A stretch of 64,000 nucleotides of DNA from Lachnospiraceae bacterium NK4A144 (lineage in GTDB: Bacteria > Bacillota > Clostridia > Lachnospirales > Lachnospiraceae): assembly GCA_000424365.1 (NCBI GenBank), contig AUJT01000013.1, forward strand, positions 47,052-111,051. The letters run 5' to 3'. Below the pieces are notes generated by a model that saw nothing but the letters and a program-made list of their open reading frames with translations, ran no database searches and had not been told where the DNA came from. Positions 45,229-53,267 of the stretch are shown piece after piece; position 1 is the stretch's first letter; every line of letters begins with the position of its first letter. The position numbers were made by a program, and so were the translations under genes.

Positions 45229-45983
45229 TCTATGATATGCCTCCCTGAGAGTCCCTCAATATGATTTCCTGTAAGACGAATTGCTTCGATGACATCTTCC
45301 AGTGTAAACTGGCTGTTTTCTTCTACCAGTTCCTCCGGTGTCACGTCTCTCCTGAGTTCCTCTGACAGCTCTTTGGCAGCCTTTCCAATGTCAGTGATCT
45401 TCTCTATCACCTTATCCATACGGTCGCGTTCTTCATTGTCGCGATTAATGGCAGCGTCCATAGCATCCATGACAGTCTTTCCGATAAGACCGTCAACCTC
45501 ATCCTCCGAATCAAGTGTTCCGAGGAGATCAATAGCCATCATAAGGCCGATATTTCCCTCGCCGATCAGATCCTCAAGCCTCATTCCGTGATAAACATAG
45601 AGTTTTGCTATATCTACAACGTCTGTGAGATACATTTTTAAGAGAGCAGCCTTTGCTTCCTCATCATCCTTAAATGCCTTGTGGATGATTTCTTTTTTCT
45701 GCTCCTCTGTGTACTTAGGAAGTTCTCGGAGCTCCTCTAAGTAAAATTTAAGATAATTACCATTCTCGGTATCTAACGGCAGATCGATCTCTTCTTCGCC
45801 ATCCCACTCACCAAACTTGATATTCAGGCTCTCAAAGTACTGACGGGTCAGTGTATCCTGTTCTTCTGTGAGCTTGAGCGGTCCAAAAAGATTCTGGTAC
45901 TCTTCTTCCGCCAGATAGTTATGACCTTCATGTGCAAGTCTCACTGCACGGTCAAGAGTTGACTTATATTCCGTAACATTCAT
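45225..45983 (-). CDS. Degenerate sigma-70-like protein (regions 2 and 3 only)
   Basis: 252 residues. Residues ~105-150 resemble sigma-70 region 2.1-2.2, the core RNA polymerase binding helix (LLKMYLTDVVDIAKLYVYHGMRLEDLIGEGNIGLMMAIDLL). The aromatic promoter-melting segment (FSTYATWWIRQA in real sigma factors) is replaced by EVDGLIGKTVMDAMDAAI. Residues ~195-245 resemble region 3 (VIEKITDIGKAAKELSEELRRDVTPEELVEE). The protein ends before any region 4. It could bind core polymerase but should not recognise a promoter alone. GAGGAG precedes the ATG. It overlaps the patatin gene. Confidence 0.75.
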   Translation of the reverse strand: MNVTEYKSTLDRAVRLAHEGHNYLAEEEYQNLFGPLKLTEEQDTLTRQYFESLNIKFGEWDGEEEIDLPLDTENGNYLKFYLEELRELPKYTEEQKKEIIHKAFKDDEEAKAALLKMYLTDVVDIAKLYVYHGMRLEDLIGEGNIGLMMAIDLLGTLDSEDEVDGLIGKTVMDAMDAAINRDNEERDRMDKVIEKITDIGKAAKELSEELRRDVTPEELVEENSQFTLEDVIEAIRLTGNHIEGLSGRHIIE

Positions 45984-46006
45984 AAAAACTCCTCTGTTCG
46001 CACGTA

Positions 46007-46903
46007 TTACTGCACGTGCTGATGTGTATAAAGATGTTCCTCGCAGTATTCGTAATTTCCATTACACTTACTGCAGAAACGAAATTCCATATCCGGATCT
46101 GTAAGCTCTGTTCTGCCGCAGATCGCACATTTGTGCTTTGCGATACCCATTTGAGAATAAGTAGTTTCGCCTACTCCACCGTTAACCGGATTCCATCCTT
46201 CCCTCTTTGCCCTGTTCACAGCTTTTCGGAATTCTTTCCGTCTCTTGGACTGCTTTGAATCAAGGTGCATCATATTTTTTGTACTGAAATAAAACAGTAC
46301 AAAATTTAAGAGTGATGCCAAGATAACAGATCTTCCGATCCAATTATAATTAACGAAATCAATAATGATGCACGCAAGGTCAAATATTGCAAGCCATTTT
46401 ATCTTTAACGGGAAAAGGAAATAAATCCTTATCTGGATATCCGGATAACTTGCCGCAAACGCCAGAAGCAGTGACATATTTATGTAATAGGTAGATACCA
46501 GTCCTGAGATGTAGTATCCAAGCTGAACCGGTGAAATATTATTAGCTATGCCCAGTCCATAAGTAATAAACGCTCCGATAAGCGTAAACAGGAAACCTCC
46601 CAGCATATAGACATTATATCTGAAAGGTCCCCATGTCGACTCCAGCGACGTGCCTATCCAATAATAGAACATCAACATGATAAGGGTAAAAATGCCAAGT
46701 GCCGTAGGCGGCATAAGCACCCAGGTAAAAATCCTCCATACCTGCCCACGCATAATGAGATACGGATCAAGGCTCACATAGTCTATAAAACCCATATACT
46801 GCAGCGCGTATCCGATCACATAGCAGATGATCACATATCTTGTGAGATCCAAAATAGCATAATCGCCAAATTTTTGTTCTAATTTATATAACCAGTTATT
46901 CAA
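46007..46903 (-). CDS. Rhomboid-like (probably inactive) membrane protein with C-terminal zinc ribbon
   Basis: 298 residues, six or so membrane helices. The rhomboid landmarks WRIFTWVLMPPT...YYWIGTSLESTWG are recognisable (compare WR.../GxxLExxWG). The catalytic GxSG serine region is altered (LGYYISGLVS) and the partner His in the last helix is missing. This points to a derlin-like pseudoprotease. The cytosolic tail has a four-to-six-ligand zinc site (CAICGRTELTD...CSKCNGNYEYCEEHLYTHQH). The start is TTG with a good ribosome site (AGGAG seven bases upstream); no ATG occurs before residue 37. Confidence 0.75.
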   Translation of the reverse strand: MNNWLYKLEQKFGDYAILDLTRYVIICYVIGYALQYMGFIDYVSLDPYLIMRGQVWRIFTWVLMPPTALGIFTLIMLMFYYWIGTSLESTWGPFRYNVYMLGGFLFTLIGAFITYGLGIANNISPVQLGYYISGLVSTYYINMSLLLAFAASYPDIQIRIYFLFPLKIKWLAIFDLACIIIDFVNYNWIGRSVILASLLNFVLFYFSTKNMMHLDSKQSKRRKEFRKAVNRAKREGWNPVNGGVGETTYSQMGIAKHKCAICGRTELTDPDMEFRFCSKCNGNYEYCEEHLYTHQHVQ

Positions 46904-46959
46904 ATTTTATCTCCTACTCTTTCAATGTTATTAGAGAATTTTGAAATTCCCTAACGCAC

Positions 46960-46989
46960 AGCATAGCACACTACAGGACTGTTTGCCAA
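46960..46989 (-). promoter_or_regulatory. Promoter of the rhomboid-like gene
   Basis: On the minus strand TTGGCA (46984-46989), an 18-bp spacer and TATGCT (46960-46965). A TG one base before the -10 makes it an extended -10 element. Confidence 0.6.
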
Positions 46990-47029
46990 ACAAAAGACAT
47001 AGTGTGTATTTAAATCCCTACATATTTAT

Positions 47030-47058
47030 TTGCTTATTTTTTCGACTCGCAGTATACT
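47030..47058 (+). promoter_or_regulatory. Promoter of the giant activase gene
   Basis: TTGCTT (47030-47035), a 17-bp spacer and TATACT (47053-47058) lie about 60 bp before the ATG. Confidence 0.65.
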
Positions 47059-47115
47059 ATATCACGTTGCGTACAATTAAAATCTTAAGACTTTCGAAAG
47101 GATTTACCTATTTAT

Positions 47116-50100
47116 ATGAGTTATTCATTGGGAATTGACATCGGGTCTACTACCGTTAAGGTGGCTCTTCTCGACGAAAATAAAAAGCTTGTTTACTCCG
47201 ATTACCGCCGTCACTTTGCGGATATAAAGGAGACCCTCCGTGATCTTTTGGAGGATGCATTTAAAGAAACAGGCGATGTGGAGATCGCCCCGGTCATCAC
47301 CGGTTCCGGCGGACTTGCTCTTGCCAATACCATAAGTGTTCCTTTTGTACAGGAAGTGATCGCTGTTGCGACCGCGCTGAAAGAGCAGGCTCCAAAGACA
47401 GACGTAGCCATCGAGCTCGGCGGCGAGGACGCAAAGATCATCTATTTTGAAGGCGGAAACGTTGAAGAAAGAATGAACGGTGCATGTGCCGGAGGTACAG
47501 GTGCTTTCATCGATCAGATGGCTTCCCTCCTCCAGACAGATGCTCCGGGCCTTAATGAGTATGCAAAGGGCTATCAGTCTCTTTATACAATAGCAGCCCG
47601 CTGCGGTGTATTCGCAAAAACCGATATCCAGCCGCTGATCAACGACGGTGCACGTAAGGAAGACCTTGCAGCATCGATCTTTCAGGCTGTCGTTAATCAG
47701 ACGATCTCAGGACTTGCCTGCGGTAAGCCTATCCGCGGACATGTTGCGTTCCTCGGTGGTCCGCTCCATTTCCTGACTGAGCTCAAGGCGGCATTTATCC
47801 GTACGCTGAAGCTTGATGACGAACACGCCATCACTCCGGAAAACTCTCACCTTTTTGCAGCTATGGGTTCTGCTCTTAATCATGAAGATGAGACAAGGCT
47901 TCTTTCTGCCCTTATCGAGCAGCTTCGCGGAGATATAAAGATCCAGTTTGAAGTTCCGCGTATGGAGCCTCTTTTCAAAAACAAAGATGAGTTCATGGCA
48001 TTTGAGCAGCGTCATGCTCAGGCAAAGGTCGCTACCAAGGACCTTTCCTCCTACCGTGGAAATGCTTATCTCGGTATCGATGCCGGATCAACGACTACAA
48101 AGACTGCTCTCATCAGCGAGGACGGAAGACTTCTGTATTCGTTCTATTCCAGCAATAACGGATCTCCGCTTAAGACAGCGATCCGTTCCATTAAAGAGAT
48201 CTATGACCTGAAGCCAAAGGATGTCCGCATCGTCGGTGCCTGCTCTACAGGTTACGGTGAAGCGCTGATGAAATCCGCTTTCCAGCTGGACGAGGGAGAA
48301 GTAGAAACAGTTGCCCACTACTATGCTGCTGCATTCTTTAATCCCGAAGTTGACTGTATCCTGGACATCGGCGGACAGGACATGAAGTGCATAAAGATCA
48401 AGAATAATTCCGTTGATTCCGTGCAGCTGAATGAGGCTTGTTCCTCAGGATGCGGTTCCTTCATCGAGACTTTCGCAAAATCACTCAACTTTGAAGTTGA
48501 AGACTTTGCAAAGGAAGCTCTTTTTGCTGAGCACCCGATCGATCTCGGTACACGATGCACCGTATTCATGAATTCCCGCGTAAAGCAGGCACAGAAAGAG
48601 GGCGCACCGGTTTCCGATATTTCTGCCGGACTTGCATATTCTGTAATCAAGAATGCGCTCTTCAAGGTTATCAAAGTAAGTGACGCCAGCGAACTCGGTA
48701 AGCACATCGTAGTTCAGGGTGGAACTTTCTATAATAACGCTGTACTCCGTGCTCTTGAAAAGATCGCCGGATGCGAAGCTGTCAGACCTGATATCGCAGG
48801 TATCATGGGAGCTTTCGGTGCCGCACTCATTGCCCGTGAAAGACATGAGGCCGGTACTGATTCCACCATGCTCTCCATCGACGAGATCAACTCTCTTGAG
48901 TACACTACTTCCATGGCAAAGTGCCAGGGTTGTAATAACCACTGCCGCCTTACCGTAAATCACTTCACCGGCGGACGTACTTTCATCTCCGGAAACAGAT
49001 GTGAAAGAGGCGCAGGAAAGGCAAGGACTCATAAAGACGTACCTAACCTTTTTGATTATAAATATCACAGACTCTTTGACTACGAACCCCTCCCTGTTGA
49101 CATGGCTCCGCGCGGAGAGATCGGTATTCCGAGAGTCCTCAATATGTATGAGAACTATCCTTTCTGGTTCACACTCTTTACTGAGCTTGGATTCAGAGTA
49201 GTCCTCTCACCCCGTTCAAGCCACGACATCTATTCACTCGGTATCGAATCCATTCCGAGTGAGTCAGAGTGCTACCCGGCAAAACTTGCCCACGGTCACA
49301 TCACATGGCTTATTAAGAACGGCATAAAGAAAATCTTCTATCCTTGTGTATTCTATGAGCGTAATGAGTTTAAGGATGCAGGAAACCACTATAACTGCCC
49401 TATCGTTACCTCTTATCCGGAAAACATAAAGAACAACGTGGAGGAGATCACAGACGGAGATATTGATTTCAGAAATCCGTTTATGTCATTTGAGTCTCCC
49501 GAGACTATCTATCCACGTATTATCGAGGCTTTCCCGGAAGTACCTCCTACGGAGATCGTAGAAGCTACTAAAAAGGCATGGAGAGAGCTTGCGGAAGAGC
49601 GTCGTGATATCCAGCGCCGCGGTGAAGAAACTCTCCGCTACATGAAAGAGCACAATATGCACGGTATCGTTCTCGCCGGCCGCCCGTACCACTGCGATCC
49701 CGAGATCAACCATGGTATACCGGAACTTATCACACAGTACAATGTGGCTGTACTTACTGAGGATTCTGTTTCTCATCTTCAGGACGTTGACCGTGAACTC
49801 CGTGTAATGGACCAGTGGATGTACCACTCAAGACTCTATGCCGCAGCACAGTTCGTAAAGACACGTGAGGATCTGGATCTTATCCAGCTCAATTCCTTTG
49901 GATGCGGTCTGGATGCCGTTACAACTGATCAGGTAAATGAGATCCTCGCCGATTCCGGAAAGATCTACACCTGCCTGAAGATCGATGAGGTAAATAACCT
50001 CGGCGCAGCACGTATCAGAGTCCGTTCTCTGCTGGCAGCGCTCCGTGTACGTAAAGCACACGAAACAAAGAGAGAGATCGTTTCATCTGCATTTAAGCGC

Positions 50101-51336
50101 GTAGTTTACACAGAAGAAATGCAGCAGCAGGGCTATACGATACTTTGCCCTCAGATGTCTCCTATTCACTTTGAGATCATAGAGACCGCTTTCCGTAATG
50201 CCGGCTACAATCTGGTTGTCATGGATAATGATGGACGTGAAGCCGTTGATATGGGTCTTAAATATGTAAATAACGACGCCTGCTATCCGTCCCTTATGGT
50301 AATCGGTCAGGTAATGGATACTCTCCTGTCCGGCAAGTATGACCTGCATAAAACCGCTGTCATCATGTCTCAGACAGGTGGCGGTTGCCGTGCGACAAAC
50401 TACATCGGATTTATCAGACGTGCCCTTAAAAAGGCAAATATGGACTATATCCCCGTTATTTCCCTGAACCTCGTAGGTCTCGAAGGAAATCCGGGCTTTA
50501 AGCTCACACGTGATCTGATCACCAGAGCAATGTACGGTCTGACCTTTGGAGACATCTTCCTCAGATGCGTATTAAGGATGCGTCCTTATGAGTTAAAGAA
50601 GGGTTCTGTCGACGAGATGCATAGAAATTGGGTAAAGGTATGTCAGGACTTTGTTTCTGAAAAGAAGCCTTCCTTCTTTAAGTTCAGATCTATCTGCAAG
50701 AATATTGTCCGTGACTTTGACAATATCCCGATCGATGAAGACCTGAAGAAGCCGAGAGTCGGTGTTGTCGGAGAAATCCTCGTTAAGTTCCATCCGGCAG
50801 CTAATAACCACCTTACTGACCTCCTCGAAAAAGAAGGCGCAGAACCGGTTGTTCCGGATCTCATGGACTTCCTGCTTTACAGTTTCTACAACCAAATCTA
50901 CAAGGCTGAGAAACTCGGTCAGTCCAAAAAGACTGCCCGTAATGCATGGCTCGGTATCAAAGCTATGGAATTCCTTAGAAGTGCCGCTGTTTCTGAGTTT
51001 AAGAAATCAAAGCATTTTGAGGCTCCGAACCATATCGAGACGCTTGCAAAGTATGCCGAAAGCATTGTTTCCATCGGTAACCAGACCGGTGAAGGATGGT
51101 TCCTTACAGGAGAAATGCTGGAGCTTATCCATGACGGTGTAAATAACATCGTCTGCACACAGCCTTTTGGCTGTCTCCCGAACCACGTTGTCGGAAAGGG
51201 TGTTATAAAGGCTATCAGAAAGGCTCACCCGACCTCAAATATCGTGGCTATTGACTATGATCCGGGTGCTTCTGAGGTTAATCAGCTGAACCGTATCAAG
51301 CTCATGCTCTCAACAGCACGGACAAATTTGAAATAA
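47116..51336 (+). CDS. Giant 2-hydroxyacyl-CoA dehydratase activase-type protein (two ASKHA domains plus dehydratase-like region)
   Basis: 1406 residues. Two BcrAD/BadFG ASKHA ATPase domains: residues ~3-260 ([33 protein letters not shown]) and ~315-580 ([32 protein letters not shown], whose Cys residues match the [4Fe-4S] ligand region of activases). A Cys-containing segment follows ([16 protein letters not shown]). Then comes a DUF2229-type domain ([45 protein letters not shown]). The C-terminal part is HgdB-like with [19 protein letters not shown] and ending [14 protein letters not shown]. Classical activases are ~260 aa, so this is activase and dehydratase-like parts in one chain. Its physiological substrate is unknown. 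AAAGGA lies 13 bp before the ATG. Confidence 0.88.
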   Translation: MSYSLGIDIGSTTVKVALLDENKKLVYSDYRRHFADIKETLRDLLEDAFKETGDVEIAPVITGSGGLALANTISVPFVQEVIAVATALKEQAPKTDVAIELGGEDAKIIYFEGGNVEERMNGACAGGTGAFIDQMASLLQTDAPGLNEYAKGYQSLYTIAARCGVFAKTDIQPLINDGARKEDLAASIFQAVVNQTISGLACGKPIRGHVAFLGGPLHFLTELKAAFIRTLKLDDEHAITPENSHLFAAMGSALNHEDETRLLSALIEQLRGDIKIQFEVPRMEPLFKNKDEFMAFEQRHAQAKVATKDLSSYRGNAYLGIDAGSTTTKTALISEDGRLLYSFYSSNNGSPLKTAIRSIKEIYDLKPKDVRIVGACSTGYGEALMKSAFQLDEGEVETVAHYYAAAFFNPEVDCILDIGGQDMKCIKIKNNSVDSVQLNEACSSGCGSFIETFAKSLNFEVEDFAKEALFAEHPIDLGTRCTVFMNSRVKQAQKEGAPVSDISAGLAYSVIKNALFKVIKVSDASELGKHIVVQGGTFYNNAVLRALEKIAGCEAVRPDIAGIMGAFGAALIARERHEAGTDSTMLSIDEINSLEYTTSMAKCQGCNNHCRLTVNHFTGGRTFISGNRCERGAGKARTHKDVPNLFDYKYHRLFDYEPLPVDMAPRGEIGIPRVLNMYENYPFWFTLFTELGFRVVLSPRSSHDIYSLGIESIPSESECYPAKLAHGHITWLIKNGIKKIFYPCVFYERNEFKDAGNHYNCPIVTSYPENIKNNVEEITDGDIDFRNPFMSFESPETIYPRIIEAFPEVPPTEIVEATKKAWRELAEERRDIQRRGEETLRYMKEHNMHGIVLAGRPYHCDPEINHGIPELITQYNVAVLTEDSVSHLQDVDRELRVMDQWMYHSRLYAAAQFVKTREDLDLIQLNSFGCGLDAVTTDQVNEILADSGKIYTCLKIDEVNNLGAARIRVRSLLAALRVRKAHETKREIVSSAFKRVVYTEEMQQQGYTILCPQMSPIHFEIIETAFRNAGYNLVVMDNDGREAVDMGLKYVNNDACYPSLMVIGQVMDTLLSGKYDLHKTAVIMSQTGGGCRATNYIGFIRRALKKANMDYIPVISLNLVGLEGNPGFKLTRDLITRAMYGLTFGDIFLRCVLRMRPYELKKGSVDEMHRNWVKVCQDFVSEKKPSFFKFRSICKNIVRDFDNIPIDEDLKKPRVGVVGEILVKFHPAANNHLTDLLEKEGAEPVVPDLMDFLLYSFYNQIYKAEKLGQSKKTARNAWLGIKAMEFLRSAAVSEFKKSKHFEAPNHIETLAKYAESIVSIGNQTGEGWFLTGEMLELIHDGVNNIVCTQPFGCLPNHVVGKGVIKAIRKAHPTSNIVAIDYDPGASEVNQLNRIKLMLSTARTNLK

Positions 51337-51415
51337 TCATTGATTGTTCAAAATAATGGACACAACGTTTATTTTGTATCTATTTTTTATTTCTGTGCTA
51401 TCATAATCTTAACTG

Positions 51416-51447
51416 TTGCCGGATCCGGTTCAGGGTCCGGCAATTTT
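51416..51447 (+). terminator. Terminator after the giant activase gene
   Basis: An 11-bp stem (TTGCCGGATCC / GGGTCCGGCAA, one mismatch) has a 6-nt loop and is followed by TTTTCG. Because the next gene starts 32 bp later, it could also act as a leader hairpin for that gene. Confidence 0.65.
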
Positions 51448-51478
51448 CGTACTTGTCTAGGATTGAGGGGTAAATACT

Positions 51479-51778
51479 ATGGGAGTAAACAGGGAAGATA
51501 CCATTAAAGATTTATTTAAGTCGTTTACCGGACAGGACTATCAGCACGGCATGCAGCTTGATGAATCCGTCTATGATAGAAATGCGGGTGTTCTTAAGAG
51601 CGGAATTGACGGAGCCATTTACAAGGATGATGAGATCAATGAGGCTTCCGCTTATTTTGAAGAAAAGGCAAAAGAATTACTGCCCGATCCCGAGACTAAG
51701 AGAGTTGGTGAGTTTTATCGTATTGGCTACGAGGCTATCGCGATCATGAAGGGGCGCATAGGCTCAAGTGGTGTATAA
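51479..51778 (+). CDS. Small hypothetical protein after the activase gene
   Basis: 99 residues, soluble, helical, slightly acidic; no domain recognised. GAGGGG precedes the ATG with good spacing. A strong terminator follows it immediately. Its position suggests partial co-expression by read-through with the activase protein, but nothing in the sequence links the functions. Confidence 0.7.
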   Translation: MGVNREDTIKDLFKSFTGQDYQHGMQLDESVYDRNAGVLKSGIDGAIYKDDEINEASAYFEEKAKELLPDPETKRVGEFYRIGYEAIAIMKGRIGSSGV

Positions 51779-51782
51779 AATT

Positions 51783-51825
51783 AAAACGCTGCAGAAAGAG
51801 ATTTTTCTTTGCTGCAGCGTTTTTT
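51783..51825 (+). terminator. Terminator after the 99-residue gene
   Basis: A stem of AACGCTGCAG with CTGCAGCGTT, extended by AAAGA/TCTTT, is followed by TTTTTT. It begins 5 bp after the stop codon. Confidence 0.92.
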
Positions 51826-51877
51826 CGTTTTTATGCGTGACTATTGATCTGTATGACCGTCATACTGATACACTTTA

Positions 51878-52183
51878 TCAGATTTCGTAATCTATGCAAG
51901 TACGGCTCTTTGTATTGGGGCGAACTACACCATCTGCCACCTTTACATGCTCGGGATGAGTTGCATAGCCCTTTAATGCTTCAGGACTTTCAAGTGTACT
52001 ATCAAGCATCAGGTCTGCATTTGCTGAAGGAAGCAGTCCATCGATTATGACATGTACTTCCGTAAGTCCGGGAACTTTTCCTACAAGTCCCTCAAGACCT
52101 GCCTTTATTTTCTTTTTAATTTCAGCTTTTTCCTCTGCACCGAGTTCGTCCTTAAGCTGCCAGAGAATGATATGTTTAACCAT
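51878..52183 (-). CDS. Dabb (stress-responsive A/B barrel) domain protein
   Basis: 101 residues from the ATG at 52183, preceded by AAAGGAGAG. The frame is open further upstream to 52231 but without a ribosome site. It opens VKHIILWQLKDELGAEEKAEIKKKIKAGLEGLVGKVPGLTEVHV and later has ESPEALKGYATHPEHVKVADGVVRP, the Dabb ferredoxin-like fold with its H-P-H segment. Function in bacteria is poorly defined. It is a single-gene unit convergent with the plus-strand hypothetical gene. Confidence 0.88.
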   Translation of the reverse strand: MVKHIILWQLKDELGAEEKAEIKKKIKAGLEGLVGKVPGLTEVHVIIDGLLPSANADLMLDSTLESPEALKGYATHPEHVKVADGVVRPNTKSRTCIDYEI

Positions 52184-52261
52184 TTTCTCTCCTTTCGATA
52201 TACGATAATGCTTATCTTTAGAGTCTGACATAAGGATACCACGATTTCAGTGTTTATTTGT

Positions 52262-52288
52262 TAACAAAAGACGATTTTTTGCCGATAT
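52262..52288 (+). promoter_or_regulatory. Sigma-D/sigma-28-type flagellar promoter candidate
   Basis: TAAC (52262-52265), 15 bp, then GCCGATAT (52281-52288). The motility sigma consensus is TAAA-n15-GCCGATAA/T, so only one base departs. It faces the membrane protein gene at 52375 and, 1 kb further, the flagellin gene. Confidence 0.6.
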
Positions 52289-52309
52289 ATATGTATATCC
52301 TTTTATCTT

Positions 52310-52330
52310 ATGCACGTAGTGCATTTTTTA
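52310..52330 (+). other. Short hairpin with T-run in the leader after the sigma-D-like promoter
   Basis: ATGCAC-gta-GTGCAT followed by TTTTTT. It could work as a weak attenuator. A second 10-bp hairpin (TATAGGAATT / AATTCCTATA) follows at 52336-52363. Confidence 0.45.
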
Positions 52331-52374
52331 CTTTTATAGGAATTCCAACGGAAATTCCTATAAGTTAAAAATAC

Positions 52375-53037
52375 GTGATGACACGAATTACTTCGCTTCC
52401 ATCACAATATTCCTATGAGGGGGGAATCACTATTTTTAATATTACTTATCCTACAAATACAAGCGTGACGATATCAGCCTTAAAGCACCGGGTTTCTGAG
52501 GAAATTTCAAAGCGCAGAGCTGAAAGCAGGGTCCAGACTGCATATATCCTTTTTGAAATGGCAGCACGCCTTGTGATATCAGTTGGTATTTCTTATATTT
52601 TTTATGACTTTTTGATCCTGGTGAACGGCAGTCCCAAGGGATGGTATGTATTGGCATCAGTCATATGTTTCCTGTTCCTTTGCGTACTGTTTCTGTGGAT
52701 CCTTCCGTTTCTCTCAGATGCCGCGCCTATCTACAGACTTGAAACATTGGTAAAGGTCTGGAAGAAGCTGTCGTATATAGAATTGTCTCTACGTGGGCTT
52801 GATTCTGCTGACTTTGACAACGATGAATCTATACTCATAAAACCTTATGACGATATGGGGCTTATCCTTAAACAGAAAAACGGAAAGGAATATCCTGTTT
52901 TCCTGCCTTATAAAGCTGAGATACTGTCAGAATCCAATGGCGAAGTGATGCTGGACCTCCGGATCTACGATGAGTATGTGTCTAAGGTCACGAGCTTTTT
53001 GGACAACGGTACAGCTAAGGTTTTTGATGTGTTGTGA
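52375..53037 (+). CDS. Hypothetical membrane protein with two transmembrane helices
   Basis: About 220 residues; no recognised family. Two helices at ~residues 60-83 (MAARLVISVGISYIFYDFLILV) and ~90-115 (WYVLASVICFLFLCVLFLWILPFL) place the N- and C-terminal regions on the same side, probably cytosolic. The C-terminal ~100 residues are beta-rich and soluble. The start is uncertain (GTG at 52375 or ATG at 52378, no good ribosome site). A sigma-D-like promoter lies upstream, which would put it in the motility regulon together with the flagellin. Confidence 0.65.
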   Translation: MMTRITSLPSQYSYEGGITIFNITYPTNTSVTISALKHRVSEEISKRRAESRVQTAYILFEMAARLVISVGISYIFYDFLILVNGSPKGWYVLASVICFLFLCVLFLWILPFLSDAAPIYRLETLVKVWKKLSYIELSLRGLDSADFDNDESILIKPYDDMGLILKQKNGKEYPVFLPYKAEILSESNGEVMLDLRIYDEYVSKVTSFLDNGTAKVFDVL

Positions 53038-53072
53038 AGTTTATTGCTCATAATTGACTCATAATTGACGCC

Positions 53073-53239
53073 TTCAGGAGAAGGCATCTCATTCGTTCGC
53101 CCGGCAGGATTTTCCGAATCCCGATCACGCTGTACTAATCCTTCGCGCTTAGAATCGCGCTCACGAAGTACAGCGGATAGTGTATCCGTCAAATCCTAAA
53201 CGCCTCTGAATGCTTACGAATTAGATGCCTTCTCCTGAA
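53073..53239. repeat. Foldback (palindromic) element C upstream of the flagellin gene
   Basis: 167 bp. A perfect 17-bp outer stem (TTCAGGAGAAGGCATCT at 53073-53089 with its complement at 53223-53239) extends through ATTCGT/ACGAAT. Further pairings lie inside: AGGATTT/AAATCCT and CGCTGTACT/AGTACAGCG. It ends 28 bp before the flagellin ATG. It is single-copy in this window but is built like the family A foldbacks. Confidence 0.85.
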
Positions 53240-53267
53240 AGCTGTTTTTCTATGCTTGGAGGGTCTG

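Noticed and set aside
51337..51478. Possible extra promoter (TATCAT/CATAAT) before the 99-residue gene
   Set aside because: No matching -35 at a suitable distance; evidence too weak to list.
53256..53267. TTG start for the flagellin
   Set aside because: It lies within the GGAGGG ribosome site, and flagellins start with MNSN-like sequences, as from 53268.
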